Positions 19,993 through 31,160 of a stretch of DNA of 64,000 nt are shown here, in pieces (the first letter of the stretch is position 1; the number at the start of each line of letters is the position of its first letter). Where the stretch lies: NCBI GenBank assembly GCA_918026815.1, contig CAKJVC010000068.1:434001-498000 (forward strand), given 5' to 3'. The notes under the pieces were generated by a model. The model was not told the DNA's origin. It ran no database searches and worked only from the letters and a program-made list of their open reading frames with translations. The position numbers and the translations under genes are program-made. The stretch is from Chalara sp. BL73 (Eukaryota; Ascomycota; Leotiomycetes; Helotiales).

Positions 19993-21087
19993 ATGAGAGC
20001 AACAAATATGTTCGCCCAAACCGCAGCAGGCAAATCTCAAAGTGACACAAACGATAAGATAAAGGTCAGCACCGACGACGGCTCATCCCTCCAAGACCAA
20101 TATGAGCCCTTAACTTCCAACATAGAAGTTCGTGAGCCTGCATGGGAGGTGCTCGAGGCCCAAAGCCCTGACTATCTCGAGTGTTACCACTGCAAGAGCC
20201 ACCATCCCCTATCCGACATACAAAAATTTGCCCTGTCCAACGATCAGCCTTTCGCTCTTACGCCATGTATGAAATTGGATCAGAAGCATCGCACCGCAAA
20301 ATTCATACACCAAGACTTCCACTTCACAGTCTTCCGAATGGTCATGAAGCAGGATCGCCTAAAAAGGGACTGCACGGAGCTGTTAAAACTTCTCTCGTAC
20401 CGGAGCGGGGTTTTGATGGACGGATCGCAGGTCAAACAAATTATCGCAACGCCGAATATTGTAGAGGGGCGACTTCTGATGCGCGTGCAAACGGCTTACG
20501 TTGTTCCACCTACACGTGAGAGTAGATTATACTTGGCTAACAAAAATCATCTGAAATGTCCTCACTCCAGAAGGTTTTCCTTAAATAACAGAAACCTCGC
20601 TTGGAAGATCGTCAGCAAGTTTGCGGCACTTGAGACTCTTCCAGAAGGCCGTCAGGAGATTCTCTTGAGCGCTGAGTGCAACATCTGCCTCACCAAGTTT
20701 CAGGCTGGTCTGCAACGCTTCAAAGGAGATGGGACAATGCTGTTCATCACGAAGTGGCAAGATCTCGGTACAGGGCTTTCACCCGCGGAGTCCGATATAC
20801 CGCGTATCGTTGGGCCACCGCTATGTCCACCTTTTGGAGGCATGGGTCAGAGCTTGATATCGGAGCCGTTGCAGTTTGAAGGCCGAGACCTTGACCCATC
20901 GTCTGCCCTAACGTTAAAGGAAAGAGAAGACCAATTCAGGAGAAGCGAGTCAAAATATGCGCAGAAAAAAAGAGCAAAGGACACTTTATATTGGAGATGG
21001 TGGGGGCGTCAAAATCTGTTTCCACATGAGCTCGCAACGAAAGGCACTATGACTTCTACGAAACAGGCTACGAATGTAAGAATATAA
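19993..21087 (+). CDS. Hypothetical protein with CxxC motifs (fungal F-box-associated-like)
   Basis: This is a single-exon 364-aa protein from an ATG. I do not recognise a catalytic domain. It has two cysteine knuckles, LECYHCKSHHPL near residue 64 and SAECNICLTKF near residue 229, which could be a divergent metal-binding pair. Between them is a basic, leucine-rich stretch (RLKRDCTELLKLL). The motif MLFITKWQDLGTG near 250 resembles a block I associate with fungal F-box-like orphan proteins, though no N-terminal F-box is visible. The C-terminus carries a basic RR/KK-rich segment. There is no signal peptide or membrane span. Being long, uninterrupted and balanced in composition, it is probably a real gene. 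Confidence 0.7.
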   Translation: MRATNMFAQTAAGKSQSDTNDKIKVSTDDGSSLQDQYEPLTSNIEVREPAWEVLEAQSPDYLECYHCKSHHPLSDIQKFALSNDQPFALTPCMKLDQKHRTAKFIHQDFHFTVFRMVMKQDRLKRDCTELLKLLSYRSGVLMDGSQVKQIIATPNIVEGRLLMRVQTAYVVPPTRESRLYLANKNHLKCPHSRRFSLNNRNLAWKIVSKFAALETLPEGRQEILLSAECNICLTKFQAGLQRFKGDGTMLFITKWQDLGTGLSPAESDIPRIVGPPLCPPFGGMGQSLISEPLQFEGRDLDPSSALTLKEREDQFRRSESKYAQKKRAKDTLYWRWWGRQNLFPHELATKGTMTSTKQATNVRI

Positions 21088-21467
21088 GCGGTAAGGGCTG
21101 GGAACTCTTTTGGAGGCTTTTGTAAGATAGTAAATAAGAGTAAACAAATTTAATTTTATAGATCTTGTCGGAATCACTCACCATATCCTTACAGGTGGTG
21201 ATGCATTGCCAGGCTGTTATTAGTGCCAATGGAATGCATACAAAATATTAGCATTGAAGATTTTACAGTACTTCTACCACTCTGGTTCACCATATAAAAT
21301 CGTAAGGCAGCGTGAGGATTGATAGGCTATAGCCCCTGTAAGTGGAGTTACAAGGGTCCTCACTTTTGGTACGCTTTACAATACTTTCGCATGCGACCTT
21401 CGTAGTATCTGCGAAATGTTTTGCTACAGACACCATCTATACTCATGGAAGGAGGGGACAATTTCGA
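21088..21467. other. Convergent intergenic region
   Basis: These 380 bases lie between two convergent stop codons. The sequence is AT-rich with no supported gene. Confidence 0.45.
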
Positions 21468-22432
21468 TCAATCAAACTTATGAAAAGTAGGATAATGTTC
21501 CTCCAATGCCGCCTTCACAGCCTCCAAACACTCCCGTTTGCGATAAGTACCACCCTGCTCAGATGGCCAGCCATGCTCTCGAAAGATCCCCTGGAGCATG
21601 GGGATCATCCCGTCTTCGGATGGCGCAAAAGTTGTGTCAAATGCAATGACCTCTCGAGCGTTTATGGGGATCCACTTGAGCTCTCGGAACTGCTTCTTCA
21701 GAAGCTCAAAGAAGTCTGTGATTGCCCAAGCCGGGGACTCGTGCCGCCACTCAATCTCGTTCTCGGGCACATGCTCATCCACATCCCAGGGGTCGACTGG
21801 CTCGATAAAAGAAGGATCGTCGTCTAAGTTGTGCCGATGGTCACCGCCCCCATCAGACTCTGGCCACTAGTTAAGCAGGGAGTCAGTAAATTCTCAGGGG
21901 ATAATTTTAGGGGGAAACGGGGGCGCAAGGACGAATAAGGAGCGGAACGTAGCGTAAAAGGGACATCACATACGTGAACGACGCCGAACTCCGTGTCGAG
22001 GAGGAAGGTCTTGTTCTCCCTGTCGCCGTAGGTGAGACCAAAAACGTGGGCCGGCACATCATCAAGAGCACCTTCAGTCATGACCTTGAGAGTTTCTCCG
22101 AGGCGACTCATGTCTACTCCGGCCTCGACTCCCCCGAGATCAGCCAGCGATTGCCAGTCCGCCCAATAACAGTTGGCACTGCCGTGAGGAGGATGCCATT
22201 GGCCGTTGGGCGAGTTTTGACGAATGTAAGGCAGACTGCGGAGTAATACAATCACCTCGTCCGACTTCCCAAATAGTTGCCCAAATTCGGGTGAAACGGT
22301 GGGCCATCCTCCCTTTGGCGGCTCGATGATGTCGGAATCCTCCATGTACAGGTCGACAAGGAAGCGGTAATAGTCGCGGAAGGCGCCGATTGTCGCCTCG
22401 CGAGAGTAGCTAATTTCGTCGAGATCGGGCAT
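21468..22432 (-). CDS. Uncharacterised two-exon fungal protein
   Basis: My model has exons 22432-21974 and 21866-21468, joined across a 107-nt intron (donor GTATGT, acceptor CTTAACTAG), giving 285 aa. The chosen start is the ATG before PDLDEISYSREA. The protein is acidic and soluble-looking, with many aromatic residues: RDYYRFLVDLYM, CYWADWQSLADLGG, TYGDRENKTFLLDTEFGVVHWPES. The second exon has DPWDVDEHVPENEIEWRHESPAWAITDFFELLKKQF. There is no signal peptide or transmembrane segment. The overall style resembles fungal orphan families with a SMI1/KNR4-like feel, but I cannot place it in a named domain. The continuous frame across a canonical intron supports a genuine gene. Confidence 0.75.
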
Positions 22433-23521
22433 TTTCAGGTGCTTGTTGATTTTTTGACGTTGACAGTTGAGGTTGATAGGTAACGACAGGGGAGGTGTCA
22501 GATTTATGGGTCGTGGGGGACCTGCGAACCCTACTTTTCGCATGTAGGTGGCTTGCCCAGTATCTATTATGTAACACGACGTAGGCCCTACAACAGAAAT
22601 TGCTGTATAGGAAAGGTTTTAACTCAATCACCCAGTCTGATATGGACATTGAACGATCGAAAAAGAAAAGTCTTGGAGCAGCTTCCGATCATGCGGAAGT
22701 AGCAACCATCTGATTGTAGACAGAATCAATCTGGAGATTGATAGTAAATAGGGAGAAAAGCGTTAAGAGCGACGCCTGATATATTCTACGGCCACGGACC
22801 AAATTCCTAACCACTGTTGTCGATTCCGAATTCGTGTCCCTGGTTAGTTGATAAGCGGGTCGGCCCGCCATCGATCACCGCCGAGTTCCCACAGCACCGC
22901 AGCCTCAGCCTCAGCCTCACCTTACCACATCTCAAAAGCCTGTGAACAACCACATGCAAAGTTGCCTGTCCCCATTCACGGTTCGTATTAACCTATGAAC
23001 AGGTAAGTTGCATTTCTTTTTCCGCGAACACTACCTCCTTGCGTTTCCCTTCATCCCCATTCCTCAGCACTAATTCAACCTCCAACCTTCGTCATGGCTG
23101 CCGCTCGAATCTTCCATACGTTCCACGGCAACACGACTATTGTACCTGCTGAGATCACTACACAGATCTTGAGTTATGTCGTTGCGGGCGCTCGGCCATC
23201 ACCGCATTACAATGCTCGATGTTTGCATGTCGGTGGCTTTCCTCGTGGAGAAAGCTGGTCGTGAAGCACGGCGACACGTTGAGAGCGGCTCGGCTCGGCT
23301 GCCAATGAACGGTTCAGAGATTCTTCATGTTCGATAAAAAAACGTGAGAAAGTTAAAAGGAATTTGAAACGAACTTTTAGGTTTAGGAAAACCATGTCTC
23401 CATTTCAGTTATCAATCAATATAATGGTTCGCGGGCAGGCGGATCTTCAACCTCTTACCTCTCACCGCCTACCGCCAATCTCACTAAGCCATGACACAAT
23501 TCCACTTAACTCCTCGCGTTC
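22433..23521. other. Intergenic with a small F-box-like open frame
   Basis: About 1.1 kb lies between two minus-strand genes. It contains a plus-strand 56-codon frame at 23094-23264 with a sensible ATG context (GTCATGG) and coding-like composition (VPAEITTQILSYVVAG, reminiscent of an F-box helix). It stops soon after, so it looks truncated. The rest shows no gene. Confidence 0.4.
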
Positions 23522-24175
23522 TTAGATATTTGCACCAATTGGGACAAGCATAACGCCGTGCACCTTATCATTTCGAACAGTGTAGCTCTTCCAACCAGCC
23601 TTTGGAAGATCAATCTCTGGTTCTTCTGTCAAGAATTTCATAAACACGCCATGCGTCACAATCACAACATCTTTCTTCTCCTTATCATTCAATTGCTCAT
23701 TTAGGTCTAGTAGGCTTCTCCTCACTCTCATAACCCGCTCATGCACCGCTTCGTCGTCTGCAGAAAATATACCCTCTTTCGCTGGCCAAACCTCCCCCAA
23801 GCCTTGGAAATTAAGCCCCGGGAAGGCTTTTTCCAATGTCTCACGGTCGGATCCGGTGTCACAGCGAAGCGCACTCCGCTCTTGCAAGTCTGGGTCGATT
23901 ACAAGGCTTGCGCCGTTCTCGACGCCGTATCCAGAACTAGGATCGAAGTAGCGTTTGTCGAGGATGTTGGGAAATGCAGCAAGAGTAGTCTGGATGGCGC
24001 GTCGGAGGGGGGATGTGATAATTATGCCAACGCGCATGGCGTGAGGAAAGGTTTGATCAAGTTTTGCAGCTTGTTCAAAGCCGAGCGGGGTTAAGGAGGG
24101 GTCGAGCTGGGAGAAGTCTTTTGAGACATTGTGGACAGATTCGGCGTGGCGGATGAGATGGATTTGAGACGCCAT
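23522..24175 (-). CDS. Histidine phosphatase superfamily protein (phosphoglycerate mutase-like)
   Basis: This single-exon 217-aa protein belongs to the branch-1 histidine phosphatase clan. The catalytic signature LIRHAES lies at residues 7-13 (phospho-accepting histidine 10). The arginine-bearing TSPLRRAIQTT segment follows near residue 53, and the second catalytic histidine is in VIVTHGVFMKFL near 173. It is shorter than glycolytic PGAM (about 250 aa) and lacks its hallmark neighbours, so a broad-specificity phosphatase is more likely than a glycolytic mutase. The start is the first ATG, with no signal peptide. It is divergent from the chromate transporter gene with 226 bp between start codons, so the two may share a promoter. 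Confidence 0.88.
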   Translation of the reverse strand: MASQIHLIRHAESVHNVSKDFSQLDPSLTPLGFEQAAKLDQTFPHAMRVGIIITSPLRRAIQTTLAAFPNILDKRYFDPSSGYGVENGASLVIDPDLQERSALRCDTGSDRETLEKAFPGLNFQGLGEVWPAKEGIFSADDEAVHERVMRVRRSLLDLNEQLNDKEKKDVVIVTHGVFMKFLTEEPEIDLPKAGWKSYTVRNDKVHGVMLVPIGANI

Positions 24176-24401
24176 AGGGCTATTTCAAAGGAGGTTGCGA
24201 AGTCGATGACGTCCAAAATCAGAGGTGAAATGGTCGCTTTTAGCTTGTCTTGGTGCAACACGTGAAAGAACCCAGCCTCTCTACTGGGTTTTCCCGACTC
24301 CATTGCACCATAGCAGCACGGACCATTTTCTGCGCCAAGGACATACTCTCCAAGATACAAACTTATTTTCAGTACTCTTCTATCCCACTCAACTTGCAAC
24401 A
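24176..24401. promoter_or_regulatory. Divergent promoter region (phosphatase / chromate transporter)
   Basis: These 226 bases separate two divergent ATGs. A plus-strand open frame runs through it without an ATG, so I treat it as upstream sequence and not as an N-terminal extension. I identify no specific binding site. Confidence 0.45.
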
Positions 24402-26234
24402 ATGCTCTTCCCAGCAATTTTTCCACGCCATGTATCCCGCCACCTCTCCCGCCTCCGGGATCTCGCACGCCAGTCTCCCGGCGAATCGCTCCAGGGAAAC
24501 CATAATTCTCTTCCCAATCGGCTAGCTGACGTCTTTCTTCGCACTTGGGATCTCGGCTTCACAGCGTTTGGCGGCCCACCAGTGCACTTCCAAATCTTGT
24601 ATCAGAGATTTGTGGAGGGCAGAGGTGGAAAGCAGAAGTGGGTGGATGAGCAGACTGTACGTCAGATAAATTCCTTGTACTGAGGGCTAGTGAAGCAGAG
24701 GGAGTGTTATCTTATTGGGCAGGGGTTGTTTCTGAGCTGGAGTCTAGGCTGACAACCGAACCTCAGTACCAGGAACTGTTTGCAATATGCCAAGGTCTCC
24801 CTGGACCTGGAAGCACGAAGATGATTTTCTGCCTTACATTGCTACACGCGGGATTCATCCCGGCCCTGTTTGTTTTCTTGATTTGGAGGTGCGTAGTGTG
24901 ATTTTCTTCGCCTAAAACCTGAGCTATCGACCCTAATGAGGAAGCTCACAAGTACTTATACAGTCTTCCTGGGGCAATTGGCATGTATGGCCTTTCTCTG
25001 GGTGTCCAGCGTATTAATGAGACTCTTCCTATGCCAGTCTATGCCCTTCTCTCTGGGCTCAATGCCTCGACTGTCGGCATAGTTGCGCTAGCCGCCGTGC
25101 AGCTGGCCGGGAAAGCGATCAGAGACAAGCTTACCTGTATCCTGGTACTTCTTGGAGCTTGCGCGGGTCTGTGTTACAATGCATTGTGGTTCTTTCCGCT
25201 ACTCATGCTCCTCGGTGGTCTTGCGAGCGTCGTCTGGGATGGCTGGATGAGCCAAAAGATTGGCAAGGTGAGGGCAATGCTGAAACGAAGAGAGCAGGAT
25301 CCAGAAACCATGGTAGAGGAAGCTGGTACTGCCAATAGCGTGCAGCTCGAGGACAGAGCAGAGAGCCAGAACAGTGTGCATAGACGAACTGTCGCTGCGG
25401 GCTCGCTCCGGCCTGGCCATTCCGCAGCGGCTTTGCAGCAACCTTCTGCGGACAGCCCGCAGCTACAGACGGAGGCAGCTGCGGCAGAGGTTACTTTAGA
25501 CCATATGATCCGCATCAAGGTTGGTGTCGCAATTACCGTTCTTTTTTTTGGTATCAATGTCCTATTCAATCTGTAAATTGCTGAAGTCGCTAATCTGGAT
25601 CACAGCTTCCTTTATCAGCATTCTCGTGGCTCGGGGCGTTATATACGCGCCTCCGCTCGTTCTCGACCTCTTCGCCAATATGTATTTGGCTGGCACAATC
25701 ATCTTTGGCGGTGGCCCAGTGGTTATTCCTCTCCTCCGTTCATACGTTGTCGATCCTGGCTGGGTCTCTAGCCGCGACTTTCTTCTCGGACTCGCCATTA
25801 TCCAGGCCTTCCCTGGTCCCAACTTTAATTTCGCTGTCTATCTGAGCGCACTTACATTGCAACATTCCCGGTTCCCAACTGTCCTTGGCGCATTCCTTGG
25901 CTTCGTTGGTATTTTCCTCCCTGGAGTCACATTGGCGGTTGCAGTACAGAGCGTCTGGCGAGTGTTACGGAAGAAGAAGTGGGTAGTAGATCTGCTTCGA
26001 GGAGTGAATGCGACAGCAGTGGGATTGGTGTTTACGGCAGTTTACAGGTTGTGGGAGATTGGCTATCTCACGCCCCAAGATAGCCGCGGGCAGAGTTTGG
26101 CAAAAGAGCCATGGTGGGTTGTTGTTACTGCAGTCACATATGCGGGGAGTGCTTGGTTCAAAGTTCCCCCAGCTTTTGCCATTGTGGTAGGCGGTGTGTT
26201 AGGGCTTGGCTGGTACGGTGCAGTTGGGCGATAA
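24402..26234 (+). CDS. CHR-family chromate transporter, two-domain type
   Basis: This predicted membrane ion transporter resembles ChrA (chromate efflux; the native anion in fungi is uncertain, possibly sulfate-like). The model has four exons: 24402-24656, 24767-24888, 24964-25550 and 25606-26234. The introns of 110, 75 and 55 nt all preserve frame, giving 530 aa. The duplicated CHR structure is visible. The N-half has FGGPPVHF and CQGLPGPGSTKM and continues across the splice into LIWSLPGAIGMY. The C-half has FGGGPVVIPLL and IQAFPGPNFNF. The halves are joined by a polar Ala/Gln/Ser-rich linker (about 25260-25500). The third junction rebuilds a membrane helix (VLFFASFISILVARG). The exon 2 start was chosen because it restores DEQT-YQELFAICQ. 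Length and motif order match fungal long-chain CHR proteins. Confidence 0.92.
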
Positions 26235-28176
26235 AAGCCACTGGCCATGCGAGGCCTAACCTGTGGCACGTCATATCAAGTCAGACTAAGAAGGGGGAAG
26301 GAGCCAAAATAGGTCCCTAATGCTTCGGACCATAGGAATCCTGTTTTGACACCTGGTTATCCTTGATGGAATAATGGCTTTTAAAATTAGCATATTCCAG
26401 AATAGCTGATGTAGGGGTCTTCACCGAATATCCTTTTCCCAACTGTCTTTCAAAGCAAGCCGGATTGTGGAGAATGATATTGCAATAGATAGGATCATCA
26501 GCGTTTCTCTATCACGCCACCTCCACTCCTCCTTGGTAGTATCATGGGTTGACCAGCTCAAGCATAAGGAGGAAATTTTTGTAGAGAACCAAACGTTACG
26601 TTGGTAGAGAAATATGGCCAGCGTAAAGAGATTTGGAGTGGAGCCTTTGGCACAGTCCGAATATCACACGAAGGCTGTATTTCGACACGACAAAAGGCAC
26701 CTTGCTTCTTCCACCCACTCTCATGGCCCAGATCGCCCTCTTATTTTCGGTGCATTCCGTACTCATCCACAAACACGCCCAACTCACCATCTTACATCGT
26801 GATTATTGTAGACTTTTGAATTTCCCATTGGCCAGCACCATCAAGTGACCAAGGCGACTTTATTCTTTAAATCCGATAAAGCTGAATAAACATTTCGCGG
26901 CACGGTAGTAATAAGATTAGAATACTCGCCTCAGTTAAAAGTCATATTATGGCAGTGATTCGCGCTTGCTATCTGCAAATGCACTCGTTAGCATCGAACA
27001 AACCACTTATGTAACATTCTTTTATAAGCATCAGCTTGGCCGTTTTTAGTACGCAGAATACAGTCTGACAATTGCATACTCCCAACTATTTCGATTATCC
27101 TTTATCGGATATCCTCTCAGTACTTTGAGCAAAGCACTTGAAAAGCGGATCGACGCCTGAAGAGCAGTCACCAGGGACCGTAGATGCAAGCGACTACCTT
27201 GGGTCAGGCAGGTTTACCGCACAAGAAAACATAGGCGGGAGATCCTGATAGACCATAGAGATATTTCTGAAGAGAATCTATCAGATTTGGAATATGATGT
27301 GCCGAGGGCCGAAAAACGGGGTTCGAACCTGGAAACCGAGTCTTTAGATTCAGTCGAAGAGGTAAACCGAGAAGGCGAATCCCCAGATTTGGGTGGCGAA
27401 GAGCTTGGTTCAGGAAACAAACTAGATTCGCCCTCTGACGATTAGAAATGAAAAGGTTCTAAACGAGAACGCTCGAGAAACGAGCCTACTAAGTCCAAAC
27501 TAATGTCTACGAAAACATCTCCGCGGCTCCAAGAGTTGCCGCTGAAGCAAAGGGCATAGTAGGAGGGTAAAGGGGATAGGGCAGGAATGGTCTCGGCAGA
27601 CGAACATGGATGTAAACATCACTCAATAACACTATAATTATTACTAAAGTATTACACTTGTTCGTTAAGCACATTATTCAATTTTTGCCTATATTGTGCA
27701 ACTTTTTTTTTCGCCGTGACAGGCTAGTAGTGACTTGCTTAACCAACTATAGTCGACTTGCAGCGGGTCCGGCTAGCCCGCAAAAGGTTCTACACACGAT
27801 TACTTCGAGTTAGGTCAACGACAGTTGTCACATAGTCACGTCCATCCAAGTACCCTTAGTACCGGTCCAGCCTGTCACATTCGCAACTTTAAACAGCGAT
27901 TTTTATTAAGCATTTCCTACGATTTAGCCCGCTTTAGAATCTCATAAATTGTTATGTTTACTTGATATTTTAAAAAAAAAAAAAAATACTTGCAGTAAAT
28001 CCGCTTGCGAAGGATTCAACAGGAATGTAAAGACTTGAAAGCAGGGTGATCCTATTCAACATTACAGACACTGATCCTCACCGCGCCTAGGAGCATCGGA
28101 CTCTATCCTTAACCTTAACCCTGATATACCAATCCGAGTTCTGATTTGTATTGATGTAATGTTTGTAACCTACTTG
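26235..28176. other. Long intergenic region with a coding-like remnant
   Basis: About 1.9 kb. A plus-strand frame at about 27164-27445 is open for roughly 94 codons without an ATG and encodes an acidic tail-like peptide (ISEENLSDLEYD, EEVNREGESPDLGGEELG). It looks like the end of a lost gene. A run of 15 A lies at 27972-27986. No complete gene, terminal repeats or RNA were seen. Confidence 0.4.
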
Positions 28177-30453
28177 TTATATAAGGGTAATTATAAACTG
28201 TTTTCCAAGGTCAGGGTCTAAGGCGACTTTTTGTTGTGCTTCCCAAGACATTTCTGCATCTTCCAGCCTTGACCAAATGGATGAACGAAATCTTGACTGT
28301 GATTGAAGTTTATTTTGAGTAGTGCTTCCGCTTGGAAATTCGCTGGTTTCATAAGAATTTGATTGTGAATCACCATCGTCCATCCAGGGAGGTGGATTAT
28401 TATCACAGTCCATGAAAGTTTCAAAGTATTCTCCTAATCGGTATATTCGTGAGCTTGGATACCCATCTATCCAGAACGTACCCACTCTCCTGAAGCATTC
28501 GACTTGATGATCAGCCTTTTCAAGCACAAGCCCAGCCACACCAAATAGCCAAGGTTCGGTAGTATAGAAGCCTTTGCGATGATGAGACTCGAATGTCGTT
28601 ACAAAGAGTAGAAAACGCGGGCCTAGTGCACATTCTTTAGTATCCGGTATAACACAAATGGTTTCGGTGCCATCATAAAGCTGCTCAATTTCTCCTCTCT
28701 CATTGCACTCTAGCTGTGGCATTTTCTTCAATGAAGAACACTGGATTGTCATTGAGCCCGCGTTCAATTCACCAAATACATCACCATGAAACTTCGGCTG
28801 TAGACTGTATCCAGTCATACGAATTGCGCAGTAATACTCCATAATGAAACCTTGGAAATAATGGCCTTTCAAGCGTCCAAAAGTGCTGATACTTGTATCC
28901 TCTAGCGTTGCCCAAGACCAAGATGGCGCTCTGTATTGCAATGGTAGGTGACCATATTGAATATCGAGTCCACTTCCAATCCGCCAGAGCAGTTGATGAC
29001 CTATGTCATTTCTCCAGAGGCCCGCCACATACTCACCAAGACCTCTATCCGAAAGACTCCGCGCTATACCTGAGATAGCAACAAGTTTATCGGAACCAAA
29101 GGACAACGCGGCCAGCGAATAGAAACGCAGGAGATTATCCCACATACAAGAAAGATCACCACTTTCACTCTTCGCCATCATCCTAGGTATTGGGATGTAA
29201 ATTTTTTTTGGATCCCATGGAAATGTTTCACAACAAGAACCTTCGGAACAATCCCAAAATAATTGGTCTTGTCCAAAGTACAGCGTTCTTGGTGCCAGGA
29301 ATAACTCTTGCACCACCCATGCTCGCCGCGCTAGCACTGACGCCTCTATACTCTGCTGCCACAGCGCTTTATCTAATAGAACCAAGTCTTTGATACCGTG
29401 ATTAAGTGACCTAGCCAAGCAGGGTAAAACCTCGCAAGGCTGTCGTGTAGTGAAAAGCCCATCATCATGCCTTGCTCTTGCCGCTGCTAGGTTGAGGCTA
29501 GAATTAGAGTATACGTTGCTCATAGTGCCAGCTTCCCTTGCCCAGTCCTCTTTGTCTCCTTGAACAACGCACAGCGAATCAATCCAGATATAAGAAAACC
29601 CCAGAATATTGGCGGCATATATAGCATCTCGAAATGTTTTCGAAAGCAAGTCATACGGGATGAGAGAGTAGAAATCCTTATAGTTTCCGCTTTGCAGCTG
29701 AAGAAAATTTCCATCCCCCCAACAATGGCTTAAAGTACAGTATTCAACTATATCGGCGAGTGAAGTTGAATCGATCAGACGTGGGCACAGCAAGCCTGAC
29801 TCCTCTCCAATTTGAATCAGTCGCGTCGGTAATTTCTTACTGTGAGTCGAAACTTCGCAATGGTGTCTGGATCTACAGGTACTGAGCCATTGTTTTGCCA
29901 AATTCCAGCAGTCCAGAGAGTCGGTTGTACTGCTTACAAAGTGCTCATAATGAGGAGGCCCGCTTGCCAGTACGCCTATATAGGCGGTATTCAGTCCCAA
30001 GTCAAAATAGATAGTTTCCTTTTCTTTACTATACAGCATTTGGACCACAAATCTGTCCAAATGAAGTTCGTCTCTCCGATACTTGACGTACTCAAGAGGG
30101 ACTGTCCCGTCCTCCCTGTTCAGCAGACGATCCACCTTTTTAAGAATCAACGCACAGAGACAGCATGTCCCTATGATTTGCAATTTTGTCAAATCGTATT
30201 CGTATTCTGCGTCACGTATCTCCAGATTAGAGGATATACAGCGAATTAGGTCCGTGCACATCTCGCAGTATTGAATTTGATCAGACTCAGCAAGCTGTAT
30301 CCCAGGATTCTGGACCACATGATTGTACTTTTCATATTCGTAAAGAGCTTTTGATGAAAATCTTGATTGGTCTAATTGTTTAGTTTGGTTATGATACATC
30401 TTTGCTTCTGGGATGAGCCGAAGAATTGATATTGTTATGTTCTTTGTTGTCAT
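28177..30453 (-). CDS. HET-domain protein (heterokaryon incompatibility type)
   Basis: This single-exon 758-aa protein starts at an ATG. The HET domain (PF06985) is recognised by YCTLSHCWG at 238-246 and YIWIDSLCVVQ at 288-298, followed by KEDWAREAGTMSNVYSNSSLNLAAARA. HET domains act in allorecognition cell death in filamentous fungi, often triggered by partner proteins. The N-terminal 200 residues contain a cysteine cluster (YCEMC, CCLC). The C-terminal half has WAREAG-linked WRAPSWSWA-type sequence (YRAPSWSWATLED), the usual end of the short-HET architecture. There is no membrane span or signal peptide. No NACHT or WD repeats are attached, so it is a stand-alone HET protein. Its allelic behaviour cannot be judged from one genome. 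Confidence 0.93.
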   Translation of the reverse strand: MTTKNITISILRLIPEAKMYHNQTKQLDQSRFSSKALYEYEKYNHVVQNPGIQLAESDQIQYCEMCTDLIRCISSNLEIRDAEYEYDLTKLQIIGTCCLCALILKKVDRLLNREDGTVPLEYVKYRRDELHLDRFVVQMLYSKEKETIYFDLGLNTAYIGVLASGPPHYEHFVSSTTDSLDCWNLAKQWLSTCRSRHHCEVSTHSKKLPTRLIQIGEESGLLCPRLIDSTSLADIVEYCTLSHCWGDGNFLQLQSGNYKDFYSLIPYDLLSKTFRDAIYAANILGFSYIWIDSLCVVQGDKEDWAREAGTMSNVYSNSSLNLAAARARHDDGLFTTRQPCEVLPCLARSLNHGIKDLVLLDKALWQQSIEASVLARRAWVVQELFLAPRTLYFGQDQLFWDCSEGSCCETFPWDPKKIYIPIPRMMAKSESGDLSCMWDNLLRFYSLAALSFGSDKLVAISGIARSLSDRGLGEYVAGLWRNDIGHQLLWRIGSGLDIQYGHLPLQYRAPSWSWATLEDTSISTFGRLKGHYFQGFIMEYYCAIRMTGYSLQPKFHGDVFGELNAGSMTIQCSSLKKMPQLECNERGEIEQLYDGTETICVIPDTKECALGPRFLLFVTTFESHHRKGFYTTEPWLFGVAGLVLEKADHQVECFRRVGTFWIDGYPSSRIYRLGEYFETFMDCDNNPPPWMDDGDSQSNSYETSEFPSGSTTQNKLQSQSRFRSSIWSRLEDAEMSWEAQQKVALDPDLGKQFIITLI

Positions 30454-31160
30454 TTAGAGGGTCTTAACGGAAACTCAAAAATGCTGCGCTTCTGCCTAGC
30501 TCTGTGTAATATGGGGCATGCGGAGGGTGTGTAAATAGAATCTTTTGGGCCGTCAGCCTACCAAAACTTACGCGAATCATGTGATTTCCCCCGGCAGACG
30601 CCAAACCACGTGAACCATAATAGCTTGCTTTCGTAGAATCTCCATAGCTCTTTAGTTTAGAATCCACGTATTAAGATCCTTAAAAACAGCTGTCACAGGC
30701 ACCCGTATTTGTTATCGTGACATTATTTTTCATTTTGTTAAACAAAAATTTAGGATACATCTATAATGGATGTTAATAGCGTCAGGGTCAGGGGGGGCGG
30801 CCCGGAAATATCGGTTCCAGCCGCGGTGAGTAATTACAGCGATCGACAAGGAGTTGGGGCGTATAAGTATCTGGCCCCGAAGGTTGTAGAAAATAGTAGA
30901 GATTAGTTTTGTATTTCTAGAGGATCTACTCCCACTACAACTGTTTGCGGATTTTGATAACTCGATTTTCCGGTAGTAAAATAAATCCATTGGGCATCAC
31001 TCAGTTGTTGCTTAATCCTTAACCCAAGCCACGGGAGCTCAAGTTCCTTGGCTCTTTGCGGCTGAAACAAGAAGACTGCTGATAATTAAAGCTGTACCTT
31101 AAAAAGCGCAATCTCCATTTCTCAGAATTCAATTTGATCCCAAGTTCTTCCCATACCACG
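30454..31160. promoter_or_regulatory. Divergent upstream region (HET gene / DNA glycosylase)
   Basis: These 707 bases separate the divergent HET and glycosylase start codons. Minor minus-strand frames (30464-30667, 30730-30990) lack motifs. I saw no clear regulatory element. Confidence 0.4.

Noticed and set aside
24225..24401. Extension of the chromate transporter frame upstream to GTG
   Set aside because: No ATG before 24402, and the region is the divergent promoter of the phosphatase gene.
24091..24468. Minus-strand 125-codon frame overlapping the phosphatase and transporter starts
   Set aside because: It overlaps two well-supported genes and their promoter and has no motif.
27300..27345. 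GGTTCGAAC T-loop-like sequence as a tRNA gene
   Set aside because: Flanking arms do not pair and it lies inside an open acidic frame.
27972..27986. Run of 15 A as the tail of a LINE or processed pseudogene
   Set aside because: No reverse-transcriptase, endonuclease or gene-like sequence precedes it and no target duplication is visible.
31134..31160. N-terminal extension of the DNA glycosylase from TTG at 31134
   Set aside because: The codon is TTG, not ATG; the first ATG is at 31161.
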